A program made the position numbers and the translations under genes. A stretch of 64,000 nt of DNA from Cryptomeria japonica (lineage: Eukaryota; Streptophyta; Pinopsida; Cupressales; Cupressaceae), in NCBI RefSeq assembly GCF_030272615.1, contig NC_081405.1, positions 571,203,095 through 571,267,094 of the forward strand, written 5' to 3'. Within the stretch, counting starts at the first letter, position 1, and each line of letters opens with the position of its first letter. Shown here in pieces: positions 35,247 through 47,770 of this stretch. The notes beneath the pieces are model-generated. The model ran no database searches and was not told the origin of the DNA. It saw only the letters and a list, made by a program, of their open reading frames with translations.

Positions 35247-36022
35247 TGAAGTAGTCACCCGTGAGGAGGGACCTCAAGGAGATCAGTTCAAACTGGTTAG
35301 CAAGAGTAAACACAACGAAAACACACAAACATGATAGAGGAAATACATAATAGATAGTTTACTTGCATTAAATTTGATTACATCCAACCGGTAACAACCG
35401 GATTACATCATACCGACACACATGCCTGGTCGAATAGGTCACATCGGGACCTTGAATCGAAAGATCTATCTTCTAGGCATAGTCTATTTCTGATTGATTC
35501 TAATTGATCTTCAATTGATTGCATTCTAAAGCATGATTACAAATATATGTATCGATCCAAAGGATCCAGTCAGCCCAAAAAGGATCAAAATCCGAAGAAC
35601 AAGACCTAACGTGCAAAATGAACAAGGTCGGCCTCCACCAAGAGATTCCTTTGGAAAATACAAAGGATGAAATGCAAAAGGTCAGCCACATGCCAAGAAA
35701 CACTGAGATCAATGTCCAAGGCTCTGCAAGCTTTGGAATGGGTTCTGGTAGATCACTAGAATAGGTCTCAAGCAACCGGTAACAAGAAATTATCATGGAA
35801 ATTGGTAACGATATGTTGTCAGAAAGTGATCCAAATGAGATGTAGTTTGAAAGAAAGAAATATGATCAAGTCTTCAAGTAGGATCCAACTCCATAGGATT
35901 TGGTGAGCCAAAACCGAGACACATAGAAAGGAACACTGAAACTGTAAATAGAAAACAAAATAGAAAAGAAAATATTTTTGGTTGATGCAAGATTGCTTTG
36001 AATCGGGGATGCTCCTGCATCA
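35247..36022 (-). repeat. 3' LTR of the chromovirus
   Basis: On the minus strand it starts TGATGCAGGAGCATCCCC and ends TGACTACTTCA. It matches 40647-41440 throughout. Confidence 0.92.
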
Positions 36023-36061
36023 AACATCCAGAGTTAATGAAAAAGTGAGTCTCTCACTTTA

Positions 36062-39000
36062 CTGGGGTCAGAGGGAAATTAAGGCGGTTACCTCTACTTG
36101 ATAAATCCAAGATGAATCTCTGACTGGTCTTCTCTTCCACTTCACAAGATATTCTTTGTACTGACTATTCCGGGTACTACGCCTAATCCTATTGTCCAAA
36201 ATTTCTTCAATCTGATCTAGTTCCTTCTGGGGCAATTATTTCTCAAGGTCTGCAACACTGTCCTCACTAAATTTTGGTTCATGATACTCATGAAGATCTA
36301 CAATTTTGAATACAGGTAAAATAATTAGATTATCTAGTAGCCCTACTTCATATGCATTTCTAGAACTGAACTTCCTCAAAATTTTACAGGCTCCAAACTT
36401 CTTCATCTGCAACTTATTATAAGTTCCAACTGGGAATCTCTCTTTTCTCAAGTATACCATCACTTCATGGCCAACTTCAAATTCCTTATGTCTTCTCTTC
36501 TCGTCCACCTTCTCCTTATATTTTCTATTCATGTCTTCTAAATGTTGTTTAACCTGAATATGCAATGCTGCCATGTGATCTACAAATTCTTCTTCTTCTA
36601 AACTCTTCTGGTCTTCATTGCTAATGTCTCTCAATTCTTCTATTCCTCTAGGATGTACTCCAGTAACAATCCCAAAAGGTATTTTTATGGTACTTCTATT
36701 CACTGAATTGGTATGGGCAAACTCTTCTTGTGCAAGGATCAAATCCCAACTTCTGGTTTTATCTCCCACTAAACATCTCAACAAGTTTCCCAAACTCCGG
36801 TTAACTACTTCTATTTGTCCATCAATCTATAGATGAAAAGTAATACTAAACTTCAAACCTGTCTTCATCTTCTTCCAAAGTGTTCTCCAAAAATAGCCAA
36901 CAAACTTAGTGTCTCTTATTGAAACTATGCTCTTAGGTAATCCATGCAATCTCACCACTTCCTTGAAAAATAGGTCTGCTACATGCAATGCATTTGATGT
37001 CTTATTACAAGGTCTGAAATGAGCCATCTTTGAAAATCTATCCACCACCACAAATATAGACCCATTCCCTATCGGTGTCTTAGGCAATCCAAGTACAAAA
37101 TCCATGCTTATATCCTCCCAAGGTCTTACCGATACTGTCAAAGGTTTATACAATCCCACATTCTGACTACTACCTTTTGCAACTTGACAAACTCTACAAC
37201 TCTACACATATCTCTTAACATCCTTATGAATCTGGGGCCAAAAGTATTTCTCACTCACTAATGCAGCTATTTTATCAATGCCAAAATGTCTAGCTAAACC
37301 TCCACTATGCTTCTCTTTTATCAGGTTCTCTCACATGCAACTCTTAAGTATGCATAACAGAACTCCCTTGAATAACATTCCATCCTGAATGAAATAATCC
37401 AACCATTTTCTTCTATCAACCATAACCAGTTCTCTTCATGCTTTCCAAGGTTCTACAAAATCTGGGTCTTCATCATACAAGATCTTCAAATCTTCAAAAC
37501 CTAATATTGTCACTCTCATCTCTATCAGCAAATTCCTTCTCCTACTCAATGCATCAGCAACTTGGTTAGATTTCCCACGTCTGTGCTTCAACACAAAGGT
37601 GTAACTCTGCAAGAATTCTACCCATCTCATATGTCTCTGATTCAACTTACTCTCAATGTTCAAATACTGCAAAGCTTGATGATCTATATACAACACAAAC
37701 TCCTTAGGAAACAAGTAATGTCTCCATTTCTTCAAGTCTTGAATTATGGCATAAAATTCCTGATCATACACTGAATATCTCTTTTGGGTATCATTCAATT
37801 TCTCACTGAAATATGCTACTACTCTCCCTTCTTGACTCAAAATATCTCCTATTGTTGTTCCACTTGCATCACAATCCACTTGAAATACCTTTTGAAATCC
37901 GGTAAAGCCAACATAGGTTTCTCAATCACTTTCTGCTTCAACAATTCAAAACTTTTGTTTGCTCTGGTGGTCCACTTGAATTCCTTCTAATCTCCCCTCA
38001 TGGTCTTAGTCATAGGGTTACAAACTGAACTGAAATTTCTGATAAGCTTCTAGTAAAAACTAGCCAATCCATGAAATGTTCTTACCTCTCCAATGATTTT
38101 TGGTGTAAGCCACTCAACAATGACTTTCACTTTCTCAGGGTCCATCTTCAAACCATCCTCACATATCACAAATCCCAAATAGACTAACTCATCCTTCATG
38201 AAAGTGCACTTCTTTATATTGATCAGTAACTTTTCTTCTCTCAACCTCTGTAAACTTCTCTTAATTGCAACAAATGCTCCTATTTTGTCTTACTAAAAAT
38301 CAGAATGTCATCCAAATACACAATAACAAACTTACCCAAGAATTTCTTCAATACCTCATTCATCAGCCTCATGAAAATACTTGGTGCATTAAAGTCAATC
38401 TAGAAGGAATCACCAACCATTCATATAGTCCTTCATTTGTCTTAAATGTTGTCTTCCACTCATCACCTTCTTTGATCTTGATCTAATGATATCCACTCTT
38501 CAAATCTATCTCTGTAAATTATTTTGCTCCACTCAAATAGTCCATTATGTCATCCATCCTAGGCAAAGGAAACTGGTATTTCACTGTGATCTTGTTTATT
38601 TCTTTTGAATCGGTACACATCCTCCATTCTCAATTCTTCTTAGGTTCTAATGCTATTGGTACTACACAAGGGCTCATAATTTCCATGATCAAACCTTTAT
38701 CCAACAACTCCTGCACTTGTTTATTCAGTTCTTCATTTTCTACTGATGTGCAACTTTGTTAGGCAAAATAGCTCTGGGAACCAAGTCTATGCAATGACTA
38801 ATACTTCTAACATGTGGCAATCCATTAGGTACATTATCTGAAATGACGTCATTATATTCTGTCAGAAAATATCTTATCTCTATCAGGTGTTCTCCTTCTG
38901 GTTCCGGTCTCTCAGTCTTCTTAAGAATTAAGGCAAAACACACATTCTCATGTCTCAGTACATCCATGAATTTCTTTCCATCTACTAAACAAATTCTGGC

Positions 39001-39498
39001 ATTCTCAAAGCTTCCTCCAAAGGTAACAAGGTTTTCTTCATCCCATTGGCCATAATAGTGTATATATTCTTCCCCCCATCATGTATTGCATGTCTATCAA
39101 ACTGCCAAGGTCTTCCCAGCAAAAGATGACAAATATTCATAGGCATAATATCACACAAAAATTCAACATGATAATTCCCAATTTTTTAATTTTACTAAAC
39201 ACTGTTCACTTACTAACAACTTATGTTCATCATGAATCCATGCAATCTAATAAGGCTTAGGGTGTTTCAATCTCTCCAATTTCAACTTATTCATTATCTA
39301 TTCTAAAACAAGATTATCTGAACTACCACTATCAATAACAACTTTACAACACTTACCAGATACCTTACATTTGGTCTTGAATAGGCTCTTCCTCTGCAAG
39401 GGTTCTTCATCTCCTCTAGTATGACACAAATCTCTCCTCATCATCAATAGTTCTCCATATTTCAATTTATTGTTTGATCCAGTGGGGTTTTCTTCCAA
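36062..39498 (-). pseudogene. Chromovirus pol: protease, RT, RNase H, integrase, chromodomain
   Basis: Minus strand. Protease: VVIDSGSSDNLV (39298-39330). Reverse transcriptase: pieces from 38967 to 38050, with an intact YLDD at 38307-38318 and LINIKKCTFMKDELVYLGF. RNase H: MDCDASGTTIG (37879) to HRRGKSNQVADALSRR. Integrase: [14 protein letters not shown] (near 37110), [10 protein letters not shown] (near 36920), where the catalytic Asp of the usual SDRD is Ile, then a TAG stop and DGQIEVVN with its Glu kept. C-terminus: IEEILDNRIRR...YKEYLVKWKRRPVRDSSWI (36090-36215), a chromodomain that may steer integration to marked chromatin. Stops and frameshifts separate most pieces, so the copy is inactive. 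Confidence 0.92.
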
Positions 39499-39539
39499 TA
39501 ATATTGTTCATCTGGTAGCCTCTGTCTTCTTACATTAAA

Positions 39540-40557
39540 ATGCACGGTGTCCTTTTCCTCCACATTTAAAGAAGATTCATCTAAATGTCCTCTTGTCTTG
39601 TCTTCCAAGTTCTCATTCTGGTAACCATCTAGTTCTTTCCTCCAGTAGAAATTTATATCATCCTTCCAGTATGAATTACCTTATTTTCTCACTTCCTTGT
39701 CCTTGTACTAATCTCTACTGGTTCCTCTTCCTCTGGTATATCCTCTACCTCCTTGAAATCTTCCTCTAGTAAACCTTCCACCTCTACCTATCTCTCTCTT
39801 CTCATGTCTTTTGTTCAATTTCTCTTCAACCTTTATTGCATACTAGTAAGCCTCTTCAACACTCTCCAATTTGATCATACTGAGTTCATCTTGTATAGAC
39901 ATCCGCAATCCATTCAAATATCTTGCAATTTGTTCAATTTTATCAACATATCTGAATCTAATGTTCAACTTGTAAAATGATTCGGTGTACTCCTTCACAC
40001 TAGATTCTTTCTATCTCAAATTCTACGACTTCCAGAAAAAATCCACTTGATAATTCATCGGGAAAAAACTTTTATTTTAACTTAGCAATCATCTGATCCC
40101 ATGTCTTAATCTTTTCTCTACCTCTTCTCTGTCTATCAACTTGCAAATTCTCCCACCAAAGAGATGCATGACCTTTCAACTGGGTACATGCATATTTCAC
40201 CTTCCTCTCTTCTGTAGTGTTTTCAAAATCAAAATGCTTCTCCATCTCTGAGATCCAATCCATCAATTCATCTGAATCTAACTTCCCATCATATTCTGGT
40301 GGGGTAAAATGAGGTTTAGTGTTCTCCCTACTCAAAACCCTTAAAAATCTTTCTTCATTCGGATCAACTATCGATAGGTTCACTTGTTCTATCAAGGCTT
40401 CTTCTCCTTTGTCTTCGCTTACATCTTCAATATCTTGGCCTCTTCTCTAGGTTGTCTCCACGACTTCTAACCGGGTTGCTATTCCTCGCAACATCTCTAT
40501 CATAGTAGGGTCTACATTCCCAGGCACTCCACCATTCCTAGGTCCTCTTCACTCCAT
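39540..40557 (-). pseudogene. Chromovirus gag with a damaged zinc knuckle
   Basis: The frame appears to start at ATG 40555-40557. The core (40395-40072) has FTPPEYDGKLDSDELMDWI, KVKYACTQLKGHASLWWEN, the Retrotrans_gag signature that forms the capsid. Towards 39540-39575 the knuckle reads FFKCGGKGHRAF, a stop, then C: the first Cys is lost and a stop splits it. Stops also occur in the first 40 codons. Confidence 0.85.
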
Positions 40558-40628
40558 TGATTCATGCTAGTCCTCTGCAATCTGCCACCCTACAACAAAA
40601 TTCATGACACGCAAGCTTCAGAATGAAA

Positions 40629-40644
40629 CTTCTCTCTAATACCA
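40629..40644 (-). promoter_or_regulatory. Chromovirus primer-binding site (Met type)
   Basis: On the minus strand TGGTATTAGAGAG follows the 5' LTR end (GATTGCTTCA) after two bases. It is a variant of the initiator-Met tRNA site. Confidence 0.8.
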
Positions 40645-40646
40645 CT

Positions 40647-41440
40647 TGAAGCAATCACTGGTGAGGAGGGACCGCAAGGAGATCAGTCCAAACTAGTCAA
40701 TAAGAGTAAAAACAACGGAAACACATAGACATGATGGAGGCAATGCAAAACAGATAGTTTTATTGCATGAAATTTGATTACATCCAATCGGTAACAACTG
40801 GATTACATCATACCGACACAAAAGCCAGGTAGAATAGGTCACACCGGGACCTTCAATCGAAAGATATATCTTCTAGGCATAGTCTATCTCTAATTGATTC
40901 TAATTGATCTTCAATTGATTGCATTCTAAAGCATGATTACAAATATATATATTGATCCAAAGGATCCAGTCGGCCCAAAAAGGATCAAAACCCAAAGAAC
41001 AAGACCTAACATACAAAATGAACAAGGTCAGCCTCCGCCAAGAGATTCCTCTAGAAAATCCAAAGGATGAAACGTAAAAGGTTTTCTACATGCCAAGAAA
41101 CATCAAGATCAATGTCTAAGGCTCTGCAAGCTTTGGAATGGATTCTAGTAGATCACCATAACAGGTATCAGGCAACAGGTAACAAAGGAACAACTGGTAA
41201 CAAGAAATTACCATGGAAACTGGTAGTGATATCTTGCCAGAAAGTGATCCAAATGAGATGCGATTTGAAAGAAAGAAAGATGATCAAGTCTTCAAGTAGA
41301 ATCCAACTCCATAGGACCCGAGGAGCCTAAATCAGGACACATAGAAAAGAACGCTGAAACTGTAAACAGAAAACAAAATAGAAAAGAAAATGTTTTTGGT
41401 TGATGCAAGATTGCTATGAAGCGGGGATGCTCCTGTATCA
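40647..41440 (-). repeat. 5' LTR of the chromovirus
   Basis: The right-hand copy is 794 bp, starts TGATACAGGAGCATCCCC on the minus strand and abuts the second CTTTA. Confidence 0.92.
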
Positions 41441-42110
41441 CTTTATGTAATCCATGTATATTCTATCTTTGGCTCACCTAGTTAAAGGTTCAAATGAATA
41501 ACCTTGAATAAATGGAAGTACAGATGTGTGAATTTGAGTGTGGATTGTGGTAAATTGGATGTGAATGATATGCAAGCATATGTGAAAAAGAAGAAGTGGG
41601 AATTTCAGTTTGTGATAAGTTTTGACGATCATAATTTTAGTATGATAATGTTTTGAGATAGTAAATGAAGTGAGATATGTTTTCCATGATATTGTTCACT
41701 TGACACAGTGGTTCAACAACAGTTTCATGATCATGAGATCTTGTTCATTTCAATTCATCATTTTCTTATACATGCTAAAAGACATTGAATCCTTTTGATA
41801 GCTCATATAGTCTTTGTATCTTGCCTCAAGATTGTGCATCTTAGTAATACAAGTCCATTGTATTTTGTCTTAAGGTTGTATACCTTAATTTAGCAAATCC
41901 AATCAAGTGCAATGAGATTCTTTAATCTTGAGCCTAAAATATTGTAATCAGTTATTTATATTGTGTGTGATTCTCACTGTAGTTTATCCTTTCTTATATT
42001 TTCTGCATAAATTTGATGTTTGTGTGTGTGTTATGGTTTCTAGTTTCAAAATTGTAAAAGTAAGTCCTAATTTGAAGTTTAAAATTAAGTATCAATTTTG
42101 ATCCGCCCTT

Positions 42111-42425
42111 ACTAATGATCTCTAATATCTACACAAAAAATTTCATGGTCAGATCCATCTCATCTACAATCCAAAACTCTTGGTTTATCTCATGCCTTTC
42201 AAATCTGAGTGGCTTTCATAGATCCAACATGAACACAACACAATCCTCCCCTTGTTTCTCCAATGCCCACTGCATGATCAAAGTGAAACTGAGATTGACC
42301 CACTAATTCCAAACGCTCCACATGAACTAAACTCCACAAAATAAATCATAAACTTCATGGATGAATCGAAGACAACACAGACTGGAGTCACTACTCCCCA
42401 TTGTTGAAACTGGCACTCTGTTGTC
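42111..42425. other. Spacer, nothing recognised
   Basis: No frame, repeat or boundary motif stands out between the end of the split LTR and the duplicated PPR segment. Confidence 0.4.
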
Positions 42426-44420
42426 CCACATTTGAAATACCCAAAATTTGAATTTTGATTTGGTCCTAATGTTGTATGAAGGCTCAAATATGTGTCTTTG
42501 CAAAATGAGTGAGCATGTGATCCAAGGTTGTCATTCTTAATCTACATTGAGGTCAATCATAAATATGTCGGTCAAAATGTGGAAAATGGATGAGTTTTTA
42601 AAGTTATAAGGAATTGAAAGAATCGCTTTGTGAATATGTCTTAAGCATCATTTTGTGCCATATGACCAATTTTGTTTGAATCCAGTTCATAGTTTTCTAT
42701 ATTTTAAATTTTCAAATTTTGATGCCCCTCACTTTAAAACAATTAAAATCCTACACCCTAGGTTTCTTCATGAGTACTAAATGATATTATATGCTCATTT
42801 TCATACCTTGTTCAAGTGAGTTTCGAATTTTCGAGCCTAACTCCTTACCAATTGAAAGTTGTGGTCCTTTTTCCTATACCAAGGCATTGAAGTCTAATGG
42901 GAAATATTTGAATTAATCTTTTGAAAATAATTCAAATATTTTAAATTGTTTTCAATATATTTCCCATTTTTCTATTTTTGAAGAGGAAGAGAAATAAAAA
43001 CTCTTTATGTAGGTTCTGATGGAATAGTTGCAAGTGATCCTTTACTCAAAGCCCTTTGTTGCTCAAAAATTTCATATTTCTAACCTTGATAGGTTAAAAA
43101 TGCTCAAAAATTGAGCAATCCTAACCTTTAAGATCACTTGCTAAGAAATCCTAACTTTCTAACCTCCCTTTCTCGAATAACTTAAATTTCCCAACCTCAT
43201 CACTGAAACAGTTATAAAATTATGCTGGGAAATTTGTAACTATTTTTCAAGAAACTTTCAAAAGGTTGGAAAGATGGAGTCTTCATGAACGCTCAATATT
43301 ATTGCAGGTTATGTAGGAAACGGATTTGTTGGAAAGGCTTTAGAAGATTTTTCATAGAAATGGAAGCTTTGGATCAGTGTGATAGACTGCAACCGTAGAC
43401 AAAGCACCTGAGAACACACATTGCAAAAACTCAAATAAATCCAATTTATGGAAAAGACTGCATTGTTAATGTTGTGATAATAAATACATGCAAAATGTGG
43501 AGGCAGAGATGTATGTGATTTGTTTGAAAGAATGCCTCAAACACAAGTCATCTTATGGGATGTATAATCATAGAAATGCACACTAAACAGATTCTTTGAA
43601 GATCTTCTAAATGTTTTAAACAAACACAATCGATAGGCATGAAGCCGAATATTTATTTGCCTTTGTCAAAGGTCTCTTAGCCGCGCCAATGTGAATTTGG
43701 AGAAGGTTTAAACCATCCATCAAAATAAAAGAACACACTTCAAAATAAGGAATTGGATACAAAGAAGCCAACTTGTTTGACAATATGCCTCACAGAGATG
43801 TCAATTCATGGAAAACAATGATCTCAACTACAACCGTCGCAGTATATACGCATGCAAAACATAGAAGGATAGACTCGACACAGAAATTGTTTAACAAAAA
43901 GCTCAGAGAGATGTCATTATTTAGAATGTAAGATACGTGCAAAATGAATTTGATGAAATTTCTTTAAAAAGTTTCCAACTAATGCAATTGGCAGGTGTAA
44001 AGCTAAATTCTACATCGTTTACCAGTCATGCCAAAACAAGAAAGGCTTTGTAACAAATTATGGATAGCTATCAAAGCCTTAAGATATGAATATTTTGTCA
44101 AATGCATCTCATATTTGTGGGACCGATTTCATGATCTTAGCCAACATCCTCCCTATCATGCCAAATACAAGTTTTGCAACAAGTTCATGGCATCCATCAA
44201 AGCATGATCATGGTGAGTTTTTTATCAAATGTCATAGTTTCAGTTCCCTCATAAACATATATGGAAAGGATGAAAGCATTGACAGGTTCATGAGGTATTT
44301 GACAAAGCACATTAAAAAAAAAAATACTACCATGAGATGGTCAGGTTTCTGTTATTATAAATGTGGAGGACACAGACCATGGGTTTGGCATAAAAAATTT
44401 GTTTCATAAAATACCTCAAA
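42426..44420 (+). pseudogene. Duplicated segment with a decayed PPR gene, copy 1
   Basis: 42426-44083 matches 62401-64000 from CCACATTTGAAATACCC to AAGCCTTAAGATA. From about 43280 it carries PPR-like pieces in changing frames: KMWRQRC (from a YAKCG-type motif), FERMPQTQVILWD, NMPHRDVNSWKTMI and LAGVKLNSTSFTS. These match the plant PLS-type PPR pattern (FDxMPxRDVxSWxxMI, GVKPNSxTFxS). Further on, HGEFFIKCHSFSSLINIYGK (44211-44270) continues the series. PPR proteins bind organellar RNA. Stops and frameshifts in every repeat make this a pseudogene. The first ~850 bp hold no coding signal. Confidence 0.7.
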
Positions 44421-45760
44421 GGAATGTGATTAGTTCAAATGTCATAATATGAGCAAAACATTTTAAGCTGCTTCATAAAGAGCTTCAAGGAATGTATCAA
44501 AAAAAGTGCAAATGGGTTCGATGTGAAAAGGAAGATTGAAGATAGAAAACATTTGATTATTTGCACCATGATGAGGATAGGAAGAACTTTGTTGAAATGG
44601 ACCAATATTATCATACCACAAATTTTGTGGAATGCCATTGTTGCATGAGAAATATTTTTGGTTGAGATAGGTTTGGTTCAAGGTCGACAAATTTATTGAG
44701 CTATAATTTGGTTTCGATAGGGTACATGGTAAAATATGGATTGGAGAATGCACTACAGATATGTCATTTGAAATAGATCTAGAGGAATCCAATGAATTCA
44801 AATGATAAGAATCAGGTGAAAGAACTCCTTATAGAAAGAATTATTAACATATACAATTAGAGGTAAAATCCTTAAAGGAAAGTTGCTATTCAATGGGTAT
44901 CTTTGGTAAAAATGATTCATGTATCAATATATGATATTTTCATACTAGTTGATCTTTTTCATGCTTATGGAGACCCTTAGAGTTTATTTTTCTCTTCGAA
45001 TAGAAAGATTGTGTTTTGTGTTCTCAAATGGCTAGATTGTGCAATGATTATAGAGGCAAATGGAGCAGATGTAGATGAAGATGGAAAGGTAGCTCAACAA
45101 GATCAACAATTTGGCCTTTCTTGAAAGTTAAGAGTTCTAAATTGCCTTTTGTAAGAAGTGACTTATATCACTTTTTGTAATTAAAAGTTAGAATATGAAT
45201 TTCACCTTTCTAAAAGTTAGGTTAATCCTAACTTGTCTTGCAAATAGGTCGTTATGAGAAATGGTCACTTAGGTAGTTAATCTAAGTGGGCACCTAAGTT
45301 GGTTATTCCAAGTGGTTATTCTAAGTAGTTAGGAAAAGTAGTTATGGATTGTTAGCCTATAAATGCAAGGATTTTTCATTTGGGAAGGGACTTTTTACAA
45401 AGGGGAAACTCTACTGAAATTCTAGGAGAAACTTATAATGACATTTTGATTTGCGCTATGTATAGAAAGGATTTTGGACTTTTATATTTCCAAAGGGATA
45501 ATGAAGAATACATCTCAGTTCATGTGTTCTAAATGTATTGATGTGTTATCATTGCTGATTTCTCGAATGTCAAATTGGTAGTCTTTTTTTGTATATGTGA
45601 TTTGTACAATTGATGTGATGATACACAAGCAACCTTTGGTATCTTAGTTTGAATGTGTTGAAGTATCTTATCTCTGTGTATGTTGATATTTTTCATTCTT
45701 CTTTATCGCCATCTCATGGCTGAGCATATTATGTTATTAACTTCCCTTGTAATTTGTTGT
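44421..45760. other. Spacer before the tandem array, no gene seen
   Basis: Only short frames occur. A GTTATTCCAAGTGG / GTTATTCTAAGTAG short repeat is near 45300-45350. Confidence 0.5.
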
Positions 45761-46737
45761 TGTATACACCTAAAAATGGTCTGAAGATAGTTAATTAAAT
45801 ACGTAGTTATTTGATTAATTCCCCTTCCCAATTAATTGAATTCACAAGCAATTTAATTAATCTCTCTATTCATCTACTAGTAAATAAATCTAAATGATTT
45901 ATTTATATAGTTCATCTCACATCCCCCTTTGATTAATTAATTTTAAATTAATTAATGTCTCCCCATACTAATCAATTTTTCTAATCCCTAATTAAGCTCA
46001 ACAAACTCAAGTTTGTTGAGATTAGTTACCATTTTCCAATTATTTGAATTTCTAAATTCAAATGAGCACATGGCTCCTAACTTTAACCACCTAACCTAAC
46101 CCATTCAATCTAATCTTGGGTCTAACTAGCCCTATCCTATCTTGCATATTCTAACTTCCTTATCCTAAGCTCTCATGGTGTGGATATTCTCTCATTGAGA
46201 CACATGGCACTTTTGCCACATGTCTCCTCCCTTGGACACTTGCTCTCTCATGAGCAAGGCTCCTTGACACTTGTCACCACAGAGATGACAAGTGTCCCTT
46301 CCTCCAACCTCTTCTCCAACTTCCTCAATCTTGGCCCTTGATATCTTCAGATCAAATTTGGACCGTCGATTCCTACCACCTCAGCTTTGGCCTTGGAATT
46401 CCTATAAATACCCCTCATTTTGGAGCAATGAGGATCCCATCTCATATCAATTTAGGCATGTTACTATAGGCATTTGCATTTCACTTATCTAGTAATTAGC
46501 TTTGGATTTATCATAGCATGTTCATCTAGGTTCTTAAATCATGCATCTAATATCATCTCCATAGTTAATCATGACCAATTAGCTACTCAACTCTTGAATT
46601 GTCATTTTGGAGGTCATTGCTCCGCTGAGAGCCCATCAATCCAATACCTTCAAAGTCCTCAAGAATAGAGTAAAATGGGACATTTCAAGGAAAGCTTAGG
46701 GTTTGCATCTTTGATTTAGTTTTCAATTAAGCTTTCA
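45761..46737 (+). repeat. Array LTR 1
   Basis: U3 is a run of inverted repeats: TTAATTAATTTTAAATTAATTAA, CTCAACAAACT/AGTTTGTTGAG near 46000-46020, TTTGAATTT/AAATTCAAA near 46045, GAGACACATGGCA/TGCCACATGTCTC near 46197-46226, CTTGCTC/GAGCAAG near 46239-46258 and GACACTTGTCA/TGACAAGTGTC near 46266-46296. TATAAATA is at 46403-46410. An AAGCTTTCA end at 46737 is likely but not proven. Confidence 0.75.
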
Positions 46738-46979
46738 ATTATGTTTTTTTTTTAATGTATTTTTTTTTTTTTTTGAAAATAAAAATGCATGTAAAAAGAA
46801 TTCTTTTTTCAGATGCGAATCGATTTTAAAAAAAAAACTGAAAAACCCATTTCACTAATAAAAAAACCCATCTCAAAAATGCAATTTTCTCCCCAACCCA
46901 GCTGATGAAAATGCTAAAAAAAGATTTTTTTTATACTAACAGTTAAATCAACAAAGCTAGGTTTTCTTGAAGTACGTAC

Positions 46980-47054
46980 CGATGGACCATATGCCAGAGG
47001 ACACTCAAATCGCCGAACTCGCTCAAACCTATGCTGGTGATACGGGATCGCCAT
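46980..47054 (-). pseudogene. Antisense PMD-type first exon, array unit 1
   Basis: On the minus strand 25 open codons run from ATG (47052-47054) to a GTACGT donor (46974-46979). They encode MAIPYHQHRFERVRRF and then ECPLAYGPS. This is the best preserved array copy; it matches the exons at 1171-1236 and 12816-12884. No exon 2 is left in the unit. Confidence 0.6.
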
Positions 47055-47379
47055 GTCCTTTCTCTAGAGCGAGTTTCTCCAACAACTATAGTGGACAAAT
47101 GAGGAGTGGAATAAAGTAATTCACCTTTTTAAACTCATAATGGGGCATTTAGGTGGCATTTTTATTCCACTTTTTTTTTTTAATCATCTGATCAACTAAT
47201 CAGCCTGGCAAGACAATAATTTCAAAATTCTTATCGGGACATGAGTCGAATTGACTCAAATAATCGAGTAATCATTCCAATCTATAAATCGACAAAATTT
47301 CAAAAATTTCAAAAATTTCAAAAACAAAAAGAAAAAAAACGTGAAAATTTCAAAATCATTCGAAAATTATCTGATTCAT

Positions 47380-47770
47380 CTCTAGAGGGGGCATCCTCAC
47401 ATTAATATTTATCAATCAATGTCTGGGGCATCATATCGAGATTTATCATCTCCAAATCAGATCAGTACCATATCCAAACCACATCTGCATCAAATCAAGA
47501 TCAAATCTACATTCTATCGAATCAACAACATCATCGATCAAGTTTTCTTTGAACCAATGTGTCATATCGAGATTTGTCATCTCTGAAACATTGAAACCAT
47601 ATCATATCAAGATTTATTATCTCCAAATCAAATCAGTATCACATCGAAACCAAATCCGCATCCAATCAAGATCAAATTTGTATACTATCAAAATCAATAT
47701 CAGCACCATCATCAATCGAGCTTTCTTTGAATCAACGTGTTGTCACACATCATTTCAAAGAGGGGAAAAA
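47380..47770 (+). promoter_or_regulatory. G-rich tracts and polypurine tract, array unit 1
   Basis: CTAGAGGGGGCAT (47382-47394) and CTGGGGCAT (47423-47431) precede AAAGAGGGGAAAAA (47757-47770), which touches the next LTR. The order equals that at 1441-1585, but the gap to the LTR is about 390 bp instead of about 100. Confidence 0.65.

Larger units (their letters stand above)
35247..41440 (-). mobile_element. Ty3/gypsy chromovirus, minus orientation, inactivated
   Basis: LTRs 35247-36022 and 40647-41440 are flanked by a perfect target-site duplication CTTTA (35242-35246, 41441-41445). Minus-strand order is 5' LTR, Met-type primer site, gag, protease, reverse transcriptase, RNase H, integrase, chromodomain, 3' LTR. 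Integrase after RNase H defines Ty3/gypsy, and the terminal chromodomain places it among chromoviruses, perhaps near Reina or Tekay. It carries many stops and frameshifts. Confidence 0.95.
34322..42110 (+). repeat. Long LTR (copia-like, possibly solo) split by the chromovirus
   Basis: TGTTGGAAATTTGAGG at 34322 looks like an LTR start. The sequence runs to 35241, is interrupted by the 35247-41440 insertion and resumes at 41446 with U5-like sequence (TTCTCACTGTAG, near 41975) up to a TTTTGATCCGCCC stretch near 42100. Without the insertion it is about 1.6 kb. I find no internal coding region next to it, so it may be a solo LTR. The right end is not sharply defined. Confidence 0.45.
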
